64,000 nt of DNA from DATKZM01 sp035527975 (GTDB taxonomy: Bacteria > Pseudomonadota > Alphaproteobacteria > JAPULJ01): assembly GCA_035527975.1 (NCBI GenBank), contig DATKZM010000127.1, positions 30,004-94,003 of the forward strand, read 5' to 3'. The position numbers and the translations under genes were made by a program. Every line of letters begins with the position of its first letter. Positions within the stretch are counted from its first letter, which is position 1. The notes beneath the pieces were generated by a model. That model searched no databases and was not told the origin of the DNA. It worked only from the letters and a program-made list of their open reading frames with translations. This document shows, in pieces, positions 50,383-59,317 of the stretch.

Positions 50383-50835
50383 ATGAGCGGGAGTTTGTTC
50401 TTCGAGGACATCGAGCCGGGCGACCGGATCGCGGGTGACAGCCACCTGATCGACAAGACGCATATGCTGGCATTTGCGAACGAATGGGACCCCATGCCGA
50501 TCCATGTCGACGAAGCGGCGGGCCGTGCGGCCTTCGGCAGCCTCACCGCGCCGGGCCTTTACGTCCTCGCGGTCAAGCAGCTCCTGCTCCGCACCTCGCC
50601 TCTCAACGCCGATTCGGTCATTGCCTCGTTCGGCTATGACGAGCTGCGATTCCACAAGCCCGTGCGCCCCGGCGACACGGTGACGCTCGGCATCGAATGT
50701 GTGGAGAAGCGGGCCTCGCGATCACGGCCTGAAGCCGGCATCGTCACGGTCCGGCTTGATTTGACCAATCAGCAGGACGAGGTGGTGATAAGCCATCTCG
50801 ACACGGTGCTGATCCGCAAACGCACGGCAGACTAA
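50383..50835 (+). CDS. MaoC-like dehydratase/hydratase (hotdog fold)
   Basis: A 150-residue hotdog-fold protein starting MSGSLFFEDIEPGDRIAGDS. The catalytic-type segment is ANEWDPMPIHVDEAAGRAAF (D and H of the MaoC/R-hydratase motif), followed by LTAPGLYVLAVKQLLLRTSP, GYDELRFHKPVRPGDTVTLG and VTVRLDLTNQQDEVVISHLD. Such enzymes add water to enoyl-CoA thioesters; relatives act in acyl-CoA and aromatic ring degradation. It is divergent from the Rieske gene and convergent with the alpha/beta hydrolase gene. Confidence 0.88.
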   Translation: MSGSLFFEDIEPGDRIAGDSHLIDKTHMLAFANEWDPMPIHVDEAAGRAAFGSLTAPGLYVLAVKQLLLRTSPLNADSVIASFGYDELRFHKPVRPGDTVTLGIECVEKRASRSRPEAGIVTVRLDLTNQQDEVVISHLDTVLIRKRTAD

Positions 50836-50844
50836 TAGCAAGTC

Positions 50845-51729
50845 TCAGGCTTCGCCGCGCAGGAATGCCAGGTGAAGCGCATTGAAGCGGTCCGGCTCCT
50901 CGAATTGCGGCATGTGCGAGGATGCGTCGAACACCTCGAAACGCGCGCCAGGGATCGCATCGGCATAGCGTTTGCCGTCGGCGAGGGTCGCCGTCGGGTC
51001 ATCCTCGGTCCACAGCACCAGCGTACGTGCCGAAATCCGATTGAGCTCATCCTCGCGCAATAGGTTGCGCGTCCGGATTTCCATGTCCTGCAGGCAAAGG
51101 ATGTGGGGCAGGGCATGTTTGTAATCGGGCTGCTGGTAGATGCGCCAGCGCGCCTCGACCAGCTCGTCGCTCACCAGGGCTTTGTCCTTGATGACGAATT
51201 CGAGGCGCTTGCGTACTGCCGCGCGCGGATCGTCATCGTTGGACCCTTCGGTTGCGCCAGCGGCCTGGGTGCCCAGCGTCCGCAGCTTGTCCATGACCGC
51301 GGTGTAAGCGGTCAGCCCGCCGCTGCTGACCAGAGACAGCGTCTCTACACGTTCCGGCATTCGCGCGGCGATGCGCGCCGATATCCAGCCTCCCAAAGAG
51401 GTGCCGACAAGGCTCGCCCGCGCCACGCCGGCGGCGTCCATGAAGGCCAGGACGTGATCGATGTAATGGGCGATCTCGTAGTCATGGTCGGGCTTGCCGG
51501 TATAGCCGTGGCCCAAGAGGTCGAGCGCCAGTACCCGGTACTCTGCCGCATGGGCCGCGACGTTCTTGGCAAAGACCTCCAAATGCCCGTTGACGCCGTG
51601 CAGAAAGATCACCGTCCGCTCGCCATCGCCCGCATCTGGACCGGCCTCCAGATAGCGCGTGGGAACCCCGCCGGCATCGCACATGGCCAAGCTGAAAGGC
51701 AGTGCCTGCAATCCGGTCCAGAATGTCAT
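50845..51729 (-). CDS. Alpha/beta hydrolase (MhpC/meta-cleavage hydrolase-like)
   Basis: A 294-residue hydrolase: oxyanion region TVIFLHGVNGHLEVFAKNVA, nucleophile elbow LVGTSLGGWISARIAARM, acid in LVLWTEDDPTATLADGK and histidine in VFDASSHMPQFEEPDRFN. The order and length fit the C-C hydrolases of meta-cleavage pathways (MhpC, DmpD), but generic esterases share the pattern. Its ATG overlaps the stop of the LLM oxidoreductase gene by 4 bp, so the two are made together. Probably processes the oxygenated product. Confidence 0.85.
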   Translation of the reverse strand: MTFWTGLQALPFSLAMCDAGGVPTRYLEAGPDAGDGERTVIFLHGVNGHLEVFAKNVAAHAAEYRVLALDLLGHGYTGKPDHDYEIAHYIDHVLAFMDAAGVARASLVGTSLGGWISARIAARMPERVETLSLVSSGGLTAYTAVMDKLRTLGTQAAGATEGSNDDDPRAAVRKRLEFVIKDKALVSDELVEARWRIYQQPDYKHALPHILCLQDMEIRTRNLLREDELNRISARTLVLWTEDDPTATLADGKRYADAIPGARFEVFDASSHMPQFEEPDRFNALHLAFLRGEA

Positions 51730-52832
51730 TGCCCCAGCGCCTCTCCGGGCGCGCCCGAGGTGATTGCGTCGCTATTCAGGGCGGCGCGCACCGCGGGCAT
51801 GACGGCGTCGGCGAACAGCTCAACCGATGCAGCCGTGTCGGCCGCCGAGAGCCCGCCGCAGTCCGAAAAGCAGATCAACTTGTCGTAGCTGCCCATCGCC
51901 TCGTGCGACCGCAGGATCATTTCAATGATTTCCTCAGGAGAGCCGCAGAAGTCGCCCTCGCGCACCGCCAACCCTTCCGGGCCGAGCCGCGCGTAAAGGT
52001 CCTTCAAGCCACGGCTGAGGCCCCGGCGCTCGGTGAGGCTCTTGGTGAAGGCGCGGTAGTTGTCGCGGTAGGGATGCCAGAACGCGCGCGCCTGGTCACC
52101 GTCTGGCCTGACATGCACATAAGCAAGGGCAGCGACGTTCATGCCCGCCGGATCGTGCCCGGCGGCGCGGTAAGCCGTCCGATAGGCCTCGGCCAGGGGC
52201 TTTGCATCCGTAAAGCTGCCGGCGACGGTCATGCACATCAGCTTATGGCCGCGGCTGCCGGCATCCTCTGCGGTGGCAAGCGAAGTCGCGGTTGCCCGGT
52301 TGATCGGGATGGGCCGGCCGGAAAACGTGCGCGGCTGAAACCGGTTGTTGCGGATCGGCGCGCGGAAACGTCCCGCCCAATCGACCTCGTCTTCGGTCCA
52401 GATCCGCGGCAGCAGATCGAGGTTTTCCCGCGACATCTCGGCGCTCTTCGCAATATCCTGGCCGAACAGCGCGAATGTGTGCTCGGTGAAGCCGCCGCCG
52501 AAGCCGATCTCCGCCCGGCCGTTGCTCAACAGGTCGAGCGTGGCGAAGTCCTCGGCCAGCCGCACCGGGTCGTTGTTCGGCAGCAGCGAGACGGCCGAGC
52601 CGAGCCGGATACGCTCGGTGCGCACGGCGATCGCCGCCAGCAGCATCTGCGGCGAGGAGACGATGTAGTCGCTGCAATGATGCTCGCCGATCCAGTAGGC
52701 GCCGTAGCCGGCGCGTTCGGCCAGCACACCTTGTTCGACCCACATGGCGAACCGCTCCGCCTGGGTCTCGTTATACTCGCCGGTATGCGGATCGGGCAGG
52801 TGGTCGCCCAGCGTCAACAAATCGAACTGCAT
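51726..52832 (-). CDS. LLM-class (luciferase-like) flavin-dependent oxidoreductase, copy 2
   Basis: A 368-residue protein starting MQFDLLTLGDHLPDPHTGEY after GGGGGACC. Landmarks: GYGAYWIGEHHCSDYIVSSP, IRLGSAVSLLPNNDPVRLAE, DFATLDLLSNGRAEIGFGGG and FQPRTFSGRPIPINRATATS. It differs clearly from copy 1 at 36132. It is the first gene of a pair with the MhpC-like hydrolase (ATGA overlap), an arrangement that recalls monooxygenase-hydrolase pairs opening rings or cleaving oxygenated products. Flavin source and substrate are unknown. Confidence 0.9.
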   Translation of the reverse strand: MQFDLLTLGDHLPDPHTGEYNETQAERFAMWVEQGVLAERAGYGAYWIGEHHCSDYIVSSPQMLLAAIAVRTERIRLGSAVSLLPNNDPVRLAEDFATLDLLSNGRAEIGFGGGFTEHTFALFGQDIAKSAEMSRENLDLLPRIWTEDEVDWAGRFRAPIRNNRFQPRTFSGRPIPINRATATSLATAEDAGSRGHKLMCMTVAGSFTDAKPLAEAYRTAYRAAGHDPAGMNVAALAYVHVRPDGDQARAFWHPYRDNYRAFTKSLTERRGLSRGLKDLYARLGPEGLAVREGDFCGSPEEIIEMILRSHEAMGSYDKLICFSDCGGLSAADTAASVELFADAVMPAVRAALNSDAITSGAPGEALGQ

Positions 52833-52935
52833 CGAGGTCCCCCTTACTCGGTTATGAGGGCAGGGTAGCGCCTCCGGCCGGGCAATTTCCAGTGGTCCCC
52901 CGCGGATCAATGCCCATGTCGGCATTGAAAGCGAA

Positions 52936-52960
52936 AGGGGCGGATTGGCGATCCGCCCCT
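52936..52960 (-). terminator. Rho-independent terminator after glnA
   Basis: AGGGGCGGAT and ATCCGCCCCT form a perfect 10-bp stem with a five-base loop; on the minus strand the stem is followed by TTTCGCTTT. It lies 41 bp past the glnA stop. Confidence 0.85.
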
Positions 52961-53000
52961 CGCGTCTGAACCTGGTTGGCCGGCGAGCCGGCCGGATTGG

Positions 53001-54422
53001 CTACACGCTGTAATACATCGCGAATTCGATCGGATGCGGCGCGGTCTCGTAACGCTCGGTCTCCTCGATCTTGAGCCCGATATAGGCGTCGATCTGATCG
53101 TCGGAGAAGACATCGCCCTTCTTGAGGAAATCACGGTCCGCATCGAGCTCCTCGCAAGCCTGGCGCAGCGAGGAGCAGACCGTCGGAATGTCATGCAGCT
53201 CTTCGGGCGGCAGGTCGTAGAGATCCTTGTCCATCGGATCGCCCGGATTGATCTTGTTCTGGATCCCGTCCAGCCCCGCCATCAGCATTGCGGAGAAGGC
53301 AAGGTAGGGATTGGCCGCGGCATCGGGGAAGCGAACCTCAACACGCTTGCCGTTGGGCGAAGTAGCGAACGGAATACGGCATGAGGCCGAGCGGTTGCGC
53401 GCTGAATAGGCCAACAACACCGGCGCCTCGAACCCGGGGACCAGGCGCTTGTAGCTGTTGGTCGTGGGGTTGGTGAAGGCGTTGATTGCGCGGGCGTGCT
53501 TCATGATGCCGCCGATATAGTGCAACGCCGTTTCGGAAAGATCGGCATAGCCCGAGCCGGCGAAGGTCGGCTTGCCGCCCTTCCAGATCGACTGGTGGAC
53601 ATGCATGCCCGAGCCGTTGTCGTCGAAGACCGGCTTGGGCATGAAGGTTGCGGTCATGTTGTTCGATGCCGCGACCATGTGGACCACCCACTTGTAGATC
53701 TGCATAGCGTCGCCTTGGGCGACCAGCGGGCCGAACTTGATGCCGAGCTCATGCTGACTGGGCGCAACCTCGTGGTGGTGCTTTTCGGTGTCAATGCCCA
53801 TGGCGCGCATCACGGTCACCATCTCCGCGCGTACATCGCTCATCGAATCGACCGGCGGCACCGGGAAGTAACCGCCCTTGATCGCCGGGCGGTGAGCCAA
53901 ATTGCCGCTCGGCATTTCATTGCCGGATGCGTAAGGGCCCTCCTGCGATTCCAGCTTGTAGAATGTGTGATCCATCGTGACGTCGAAACGCACGCTGTCG
54001 AACATGAAGAATTCCGCCTCGGGACCGAAGAACGCAGTGTCGCCGATGCCCGTGGATTGCAGGTAGGCCTCGGCAAGCTTCGCCGTGGAGCGGGGATCGC
54101 GATTGTAGGGCTGGCCGGTCATCGGCTCATGGATGTCGCAAAAGAGGATCAGCGAATTTTGCTCGGCGAACGGGTCCATCACGGCCGATTGCGGATCGGG
54201 GATCAACGTCATGTCGGATTCGTTGATCGCCTTCCAGCCGGCGATCGACGAGCCGTCGAACATGATGCCGTCCTTGAACGTGTCTTCCTCGATCGTGGCG
54301 ACGTCTTGCGCCGTGTGCTGCCACTTGCCGCGCGGGTCGGTGAACCGCAGGTCGACATATTTGACGTCGTTGTCCTTGATGGCCTTCATCACGTCGGCCG
54401 GATTCTTGCAATTCAGTGGCAT
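53001..54422 (-). CDS. glnA: Glutamine synthetase, type I
   Basis: A 473-residue type I glutamine synthetase (glutamate + NH3 + ATP to glutamine), cytoplasmic dodecamer. Family signatures: VDLRFTDPRGKWQHTA, FDGSSIAGWKAINESDM, FFGPEAEFFMFD, KHHHEVAPSQHELGIKFG, GSGMHVHQSIW and RNRSASCRIPF. The adenylylation site is Tyr402 in KDLYDLPPEE, so activity is expected to be adjusted by GlnE through PII. It follows glnB by 192 bp on the same strand and ends in a clear terminator. The likely promoter is the sigma54 element in front of glnB, possibly with a second start between the two genes. Confidence 0.97.
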   Translation of the reverse strand: MPLNCKNPADVMKAIKDNDVKYVDLRFTDPRGKWQHTAQDVATIEEDTFKDGIMFDGSSIAGWKAINESDMTLIPDPQSAVMDPFAEQNSLILFCDIHEPMTGQPYNRDPRSTAKLAEAYLQSTGIGDTAFFGPEAEFFMFDSVRFDVTMDHTFYKLESQEGPYASGNEMPSGNLAHRPAIKGGYFPVPPVDSMSDVRAEMVTVMRAMGIDTEKHHHEVAPSQHELGIKFGPLVAQGDAMQIYKWVVHMVAASNNMTATFMPKPVFDDNGSGMHVHQSIWKGGKPTFAGSGYADLSETALHYIGGIMKHARAINAFTNPTTNSYKRLVPGFEAPVLLAYSARNRSASCRIPFATSPNGKRVEVRFPDAAANPYLAFSAMLMAGLDGIQNKINPGDPMDKDLYDLPPEELHDIPTVCSSLRQACEELDADRDFLKKGDVFSDDQIDAYIGLKIEETERYETAPHPIEFAMYYSV

Positions 54423-54614
54423 CGCTGTCCTACCTCCTTCGCTCCAGAAGCGTTCGTTAAATCAACAAACCAAACACCGCCGCCACCGATTGGCCGCGGA
54501 GTTGAAATCGCCGGGGGAAATCGCCGTGGAAAATCAACGGGATCTGACAGTCGGCTACGCAGCTCCCCCACGCCGCGTCACCCCTCCCAAACAAAATGAC
54601 CCAGTTCCGCAGTG

Positions 54615-54953
54615 TCAGATCGCCTCCGCGCCCTTTTCACCTGTGCGGATGCGAATCGCCTCCTCAACCGACGAGACGAATATCTTGCCGTCGCCGATGC
54701 GGCCGGTCTTCGCGGCGGTGAGGATGGCCTCGATCGCGCCGTCGACCTGGTCGTCCTCGATCACCAGTTCGATCTTCACCTTGGGCAGGAAATCGACCAC
54801 GTATTCGGCGCCCCGGTAGAGTTCGGTATGACCCTTTTGCCGCCCGAACCCCTTGGCCTCGGTGACGGTGATCCCCTTGAGGCCGATTTCGTTGAGCGCG
54901 TCCTTCACTTCATCGAGCTTGAATGGCTTGATGATGGCTTCGATCTTTTTCAT
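54615..54953 (-). CDS. glnB: Nitrogen regulatory protein PII
   Basis: A 112-residue PII protein with the uridylylated tyrosine Y51 in YRGAEYVVDFLPK on the T-loop, the N-terminal KKIEAIIKPFKLDEVKDAL and the C-loop GDGKIFVSSVEEAIRIRTGE. It signals nitrogen and 2-oxoglutarate status to GlnE, NtrB and others. Its place directly before glnA is usual for alphaproteobacteria, and marks it as glnB rather than glnK (no amtB beside it). A sigma54-type promoter lies 75-90 bp upstream. The aspartate-type aminotransferase gene is next upstream on the same strand. Confidence 0.97.
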   Translation of the reverse strand: MKKIEAIIKPFKLDEVKDALNEIGLKGITVTEAKGFGRQKGHTELYRGAEYVVDFLPKVKIELVIEDDQVDGAIEAILTAAKTGRIGDGKIFVSSVEEAIRIRTGEKGAEAI

Positions 54954-55027
54954 GTGCTTTCCGCCCGACCTCCGCGCAATGCCGCCCGATCCTCCGCTGG
55001 CCGGGCCGCGTTATCTTTCCGTTAATA

Positions 55028-55043
55028 AGCACAGAGCGTGCCA
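55028..55043 (-). promoter_or_regulatory. Sigma54-type promoter of glnB-glnA
   Basis: On the minus strand TGGCACGCTCTGTGCT has GG and GC exactly 12 bp apart, matching the -24/-12 consensus TGGCAC-N5-TTGC with one substitution. It lies 75-90 bp before the glnB ATG. Upstream, TGCCGAT and ATCGGCA form an inverted repeat (55055-55078) that may be a regulator site. Confidence 0.7.
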
Positions 55044-55183
55044 GACGTGTCGAGTGCCGATCACGCCGGAAATCGGCATTCATTATCCGGCCCGACCACG
55101 GCAGACGGGCTTAGATTGCATAGGCAATAGGCGTGTGCCCAATTTTTCAGCAAACGGTTATGCCTATTCGATATGCATGGCGA

Positions 55184-56350
55184 TCAAACCACGGACTTTA
55201 TCCGCGTGATCGCCTCCTGGATGTTGGCTGTCGAATTGGCATAGGAAATACGCAGATAGCCCTCGCCGAAGGCGCCGAAACTGGTGCCCGCCACCGTGGC
55301 GACGCCGACCTCCTCGAGCAGCAGGTTCTGCAGGCTGCGCGCGTCCTTGCCGGTATCGGTGATGTTGGGGAAAGCGTAAAAGGCGCCGCCGGGCTCGACG
55401 CAGCGAAACCCCCCAATCTGGTTAAGCTCGGAAACCATGATACGCCGCCGTTCGTCGAAGGCCTTGCGCATCGTTTCGACGCTGTCCTGCGGACCTTCCA
55501 GGGCCGCAATGCCGGCGTATTGGGTCGCCGCGTTGACACAGGAATGGCAGTTCACCGCAAGGCGTTCGGCCTTTTCTATCAATTCTGGCGGCCACACGCT
55601 GTAGCCCAGCCGCCATCCGGTCATGGCATAGGTTTTCGACCAACCGTCGAGCAGAATGAGGCGGTCGCGGATAGACGCGTATTCGAGCAGACTGACATGC
55701 GGGCGCCCATCATAGAGCAGACGCGAATAGATCTCGTCCGACAACACGGCCGCCTTGGGGAACTCATCAAGCCCGGCAACGAAGCGATCGAGCACCGGGC
55801 GCGGCACAACGCCGCCGGTCGGATTAGCGGGGCTGTTGAGGATGATGAGCCGCGTCCGCTCATTAACCTGCGCCAAGACCTCCTCGGCATCGAAAGCGAA
55901 GTCGCTTTCTTCGGAAAGCCGGATCGGCACCGGTTTGGCGCCGGTGAAGTTGATCATCGATTCGTAGATCGGGAAGCCGGGATTGGGGTACATGATCTCC
56001 GCCCCGGGCTCGCCGAACATAAGGCAGGCGAAGAACATGGTCACCTTGCCGCCCGGGACGATCAGCACCGTGTCGGGATCGATGGTAACGCCGCGATGCG
56101 CCTCGATATCGGCCGCGACCGCCGCGCGCAATGGCGGGATGCCGCGCGCCGGCGTATAGCCGTGATGGCCGTCCTTCAGCGCCTTGACGGCGGCATCGAC
56201 GATGTGGCCGGGCGTTTTGAAGTCCGGTTGGCCGATGCCCAGATTGATGATGTGCTTGCCTTGGGCTGCCAGCGCGTTGGCGCGCGCCAGCACTTCGAAG
56301 GCAGTCTCGGTGCCAAGCCGAGACATGGCTTTCGCAAGCGTCAACCCCAT
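55184..56350 (-). CDS. PLP-dependent aminotransferase (aspartate aminotransferase-like)
   Basis: A 388-residue class I aminotransferase. The N-terminus ALAAQGKHIINLGIGQPDFK and HHGYTPARGIPPLRAAVA, the NPTGG-type SPANPTGGVVPRPVL, the active-site lysine in GWSKTYAMTGWRLGYSV and the carboxylate-binding arginine near YLRISYA are all present. It belongs to the bacterial AspC/AatA-like group with LL-DAP aminotransferase relatives. It lies upstream of glnB on the same strand; an aminotransferase next to glnBA is a common order in this lineage. Substrate, aspartate or aromatic, not decided. Confidence 0.93.
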   Translation of the reverse strand: MGLTLAKAMSRLGTETAFEVLARANALAAQGKHIINLGIGQPDFKTPGHIVDAAVKALKDGHHGYTPARGIPPLRAAVAADIEAHRGVTIDPDTVLIVPGGKVTMFFACLMFGEPGAEIMYPNPGFPIYESMINFTGAKPVPIRLSEESDFAFDAEEVLAQVNERTRLIILNSPANPTGGVVPRPVLDRFVAGLDEFPKAAVLSDEIYSRLLYDGRPHVSLLEYASIRDRLILLDGWSKTYAMTGWRLGYSVWPPELIEKAERLAVNCHSCVNAATQYAGIAALEGPQDSVETMRKAFDERRRIMVSELNQIGGFRCVEPGGAFYAFPNITDTGKDARSLQNLLLEEVGVATVAGTSFGAFGEGYLRISYANSTANIQEAITRIKSVV

Positions 56351-56516
56351 CGGTAAATCCCCCCGTGTCCCCGCGCCGAGACTAGGGCGCTTGGGCGCGC
56401 AAGGTCAATCGATCGAAGCGTGGAAAATCGGCTTCTCGCGGAGAATTGCCTTGCCTGGCGATCCGCGCGCCCGCTCTTATGCCTCGACGAGCATTCCAGG
56501 CCGACGGGAGGCGACC

Positions 56517-57068
56517 ATGAGATCGTTCGCGTGTTGTATTCTTGCGTGTTGCTTGTTGTCGGCCGCGTTCGAGGCGGCCGCTGCAACGAAATATCGGCTC
56601 GATCTTGAAGTGCCGTACAAGACGCTGATGGACACGGCCCGCGCCCATGCCGTCGTCGCCGCCTTCGACCGCGCGAGCTTCGAGCGGGCCAACGCGTCTT
56701 ATCCACAAAACGAGGCCGGCACACCGGTTGCTGTGCGTACCGGCAACTACATGCTCTGGAAGATCACTCACCTCTTTGCAAGCGACCAGCGGGTCGAACG
56801 GATCGCGCTGCCGGTCTTCCGTCAGCTCTGCACCCTGAAAAAGACCCAATACGCAACCGCCGTGACGTGCCGGTTAAACGCCAGAATCGCCGTGACCCAT
56901 CGAGGTCAGACAAATATCTTCAACATCGTCGTGAACCGGAATGTCGGTCGTTTTGTCGCGCTGAAACCAGGCGAGGATATGTCGGTGATTTATTCCGGCA
57001 TCGCCGCCACCGTCGACGACGCGGTCAAGGGGCTGGCAGTTCAGTTGCGGCGGATGGGCGCACTGTAA
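56517..57068 (+). CDS. Exported hypothetical protein
   Basis: A 183-residue protein with a signal peptide MRSFACCILACCLLSAAFEA; the two early cysteine pairs (SFACC, LACCL) are inside it, so it is not a clear lipoprotein although LSAAF follows a lipobox-like LACC. Mature part: KYRLDLEVPYKTLMDTARAH, VAVRTGNYMLWKITHLFASD, LNARIAVTHRGQTNIFNIVV, GEDMSVIYSGIAATVDDAVK. No known domain recognised. A strong ribosome site GGGAGG precedes the ATG. It may be co-transcribed with the acyltransferase 98 bp downstream. Confidence 0.75.
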   Translation: MRSFACCILACCLLSAAFEAAAATKYRLDLEVPYKTLMDTARAHAVVAAFDRASFERANASYPQNEAGTPVAVRTGNYMLWKITHLFASDQRVERIALPVFRQLCTLKKTQYATAVTCRLNARIAVTHRGQTNIFNIVVNRNVGRFVALKPGEDMSVIYSGIAATVDDAVKGLAVQLRRMGAL

Positions 57069-57165
57069 CCCGCGCGGGCGGTTGCCTAAGTATGCGGGGA
57101 TCACTGGACCTGCCTCTAACCAACGGGGCATTGGGTCACCAGGCATCGAGGTGGGCTGCGCTGCC

Positions 57166-58140
57166 ATGACGGCGAAAATCATTCGAAACAAATCAGGCAA
57201 AAGGGTGGGTAAAGGCGCCGACCGGCCGCGCCCGCCCATGGTGGCGTTCAGCGATGCCGGAACGTTGCTGGGCATGCTCGTACTGCTGCCGCTGGCCTGG
57301 GGCCTGCCTCGCCGCCTTTGGCCAATTGTATGCGCGCGTGTGTCGCCGGTCGTCAGTCTGTTCGAGGGAACCGGGGGCGAAGACCTGACGGCGCGTATCG
57401 CGCGCTACCTCGGCGCACGCAAACTCGTGATGCCGCTGCCGCGGATCGCCATGCGTGCCCGTGCCGGCTTCATGGAGGAGTTCCTCGGTATCCTGCGCGC
57501 GCACCGGCCCTGGCAAAGTACGCCGCGCTGCACGTTCCACGGCGGCGCGCACATCGCCGCGGCGCTCAAAGGGGGACGCGGCGCGGTGTTGTGGATCGAT
57601 GAGTTCCACTTTTACAGCCTCGCCTCGAAAGTCGCGCTCGCCGAGGCCGGGTTCCTGACCGTCCATCTCAGCCACCCGACGCATGGCTTTTCCAAGACGC
57701 GGTTCGGCATGGCGGTGCTGAACCCGGTGAAGATCCGCGCGGAAAACCGCTGGCTGAAGGATCGCGTGATGATGAGTTTCGCCGGCGCGACGGGTGCCTT
57801 GCGTGCGCTGCAACGCCATCTGCGCGCGGGAGATGTGGTGTCGGTTACCGGCGGGGCCGATGCCGCAGCGCCGATCGAACTTTCCTTCCTGGACGGCATG
57901 ATCCGGCTTGCGCCCGGCGCGCCGGAACTGGCGCACATGGCCAAGGCGCCGCTGCTGCCGGTTCATACGATCTACCGGGAGAACGGCACTTTCGAGGTTA
58001 CCGTCGAGGCGCCCATCGAAGCGCCCCGCGATCTGGACCGCGCCGCTTTTGCCGATGCCGCGGCACGCGAATACGCGGCCAGATTGGAGCCGGTGGTGCT
58101 CAGCTATCCCCACCAGTGGCGCGGCTGGTTTCGGATGTAG
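57166..58140 (+). CDS. LpxL/HtrB-like acyltransferase
   Basis: A 324-residue protein distantly related to lipid A late acyltransferases. It has a hydrophobic N-terminal anchor (LGMLVLLPLAWGLPRRLW), CTFHGGAHIAAALKGGRGAV at the place of the H-x4-D/E catalytic motif (here without the usual acidic residue in that spacing), LLPVHTIYRENGTFEVTVEA and the family ending YPHQWRGWFRM. The altered motif raises the possibility of a different acyl acceptor. ATG at 57166; an upstream in-frame start is possible. Its last 41 bp overlap the end of the convergent HpnL-like gene. Membrane or envelope lipid work is inferred from the fold and the neighbour. Confidence 0.7.
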   Translation: MTAKIIRNKSGKRVGKGADRPRPPMVAFSDAGTLLGMLVLLPLAWGLPRRLWPIVCARVSPVVSLFEGTGGEDLTARIARYLGARKLVMPLPRIAMRARAGFMEEFLGILRAHRPWQSTPRCTFHGGAHIAAALKGGRGAVLWIDEFHFYSLASKVALAEAGFLTVHLSHPTHGFSKTRFGMAVLNPVKIRAENRWLKDRVMMSFAGATGALRALQRHLRAGDVVSVTGGADAAAPIELSFLDGMIRLAPGAPELAHMAKAPLLPVHTIYRENGTFEVTVEAPIEAPRDLDRAAFADAAAREYAARLEPVVLSYPHQWRGWFRM

Positions 58141-59125
58141 CTGCGCCGGATTTCCTGCGCAGGCTGCGTCCCTCGCTCCATTGCCAGATCGCGAGCGCTG
58201 GCACCCCCACCACAATGTCGCGGATCCGCGTGGCCAGGGAAAGCACCAGCGCGATCTCCACCGGAATGCCGATCAGCGCACCGATTGCGACATAGCCGCC
58301 TTCCTGCACACCGTATCCGCCCGGCACCACAAATGCCGCCGAACGGATGGTGAGTCCCAGACTACGGAGCGCCAGCGCCTCCAGCACGCCGATGGGGTGC
58401 CCGATCAGTTGCGCGGCCAGCCAGATCTCACCGACCAAAATGACGCGGCCGACAAGGCGGATCATGCAGGATGCGGCGAGCCGGCCGCGATGGCGATAAA
58501 GCTCGCGGATCGCGCCGTCGAGCGCACGCGCCCCGCCGGCCATGCGTACCCAGGTCTCGCTGCCGGTCAGCCGCGCGCCGAAACCGGCCATGCCGCCGAA
58601 CAGGCCCTTGTGCTGGACCACGATGAAGCCCGTGACCCCGAATGCGAGCGCCGCGGCGACGATGACCCCGGCATAGATTGTCGGGCCGGTCGCCTTCAGA
58701 GCCACCAGGGCGAGGATGCCGACGATCGCCCAGGCAACCAGCGTGATCGTCTGGATGGTCTTGTCGAGCACCACCGAAGCGCCCGCATCGGCGCCGCTGA
58801 CGCCGCCCTTCATGACGATCCGCGCCTTGATGATCTCGCCGCCGACATCGGCCAGCGGGAGCAGCGAATTGGCGTAGATGCCGACGGTCATGGCAAAGAA
58901 CGCGCGCGGAAAGCCCGGCGCGCGGCCCGCGGGAAACAGCAGGCGCCAGGCGACGGTGAAGATGGCGCATTGGGGTACGAAAAACAGCCCGAGCAGCAGC
59001 ATCGCCCAGCCGCCTTGCGCGATTGTTCCGGCAATCTCGCCAAAGCCGCGCCAGGCGACGAGCCCGGTCAGAACGGCGAGCCCTGCCAACAGCGACAGCC
59101 AGGCCAGTGTCTTCAGCGACTTCAT
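58100..59125 (-). CDS. HpnL-like / lysylphosphatidylglycerol-synthase-type membrane protein
   Basis: A 341-residue polytopic membrane protein with about eight helices (LAWLSLLAGLAVLTGLVAW; QGGWAMLLLGLFFVPQ; TIQTITLVAWAIVGILAL; IALVLSLATRIRDIVVGVPA). It matches the LPG-synthase transmembrane/UPF0104 group, including the hopanoid-associated HpnL, with landmarks AWRLLFPAGRAPGFPRAFFA, ANSLLPLADVGGEIIKARIV and PGGYGVQEGGYVAIGALIG. HpnL-like proteins are thought to take part in lipid transport. Convergent with, and overlapping by 41 bp, the LpxL-like gene; hopanoid synthesis genes are not in the window. Confidence 0.85.
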   Translation of the reverse strand: MKSLKTLAWLSLLAGLAVLTGLVAWRGFGEIAGTIAQGGWAMLLLGLFFVPQCAIFTVAWRLLFPAGRAPGFPRAFFAMTVGIYANSLLPLADVGGEIIKARIVMKGGVSGADAGASVVLDKTIQTITLVAWAIVGILALVALKATGPTIYAGVIVAAALAFGVTGFIVVQHKGLFGGMAGFGARLTGSETWVRMAGGARALDGAIRELYRHRGRLAASCMIRLVGRVILVGEIWLAAQLIGHPIGVLEALALRSLGLTIRSAAFVVPGGYGVQEGGYVAIGALIGIPVEIALVLSLATRIRDIVVGVPALAIWQWSEGRSLRRKSGAATSETSRATGGDS

Positions 59126-59317
59126 TAGCGATGGCGGAGCTGATCTGGCGGCGCTTCCGGCGGCCTCGTCCGGTACGAGGCTGCGGGGAAGAGGCCCGGG
59201 ATAGCCGGAAAGCGGTGGGCGATCAACTCAACAAGACCACATCGGGATCACAGCAAGCGCACAACAAGTCTACGCGGCCGCGTTCGTGTCTGCTAAAAAC
59301 GACCAGTATTGCCAACG

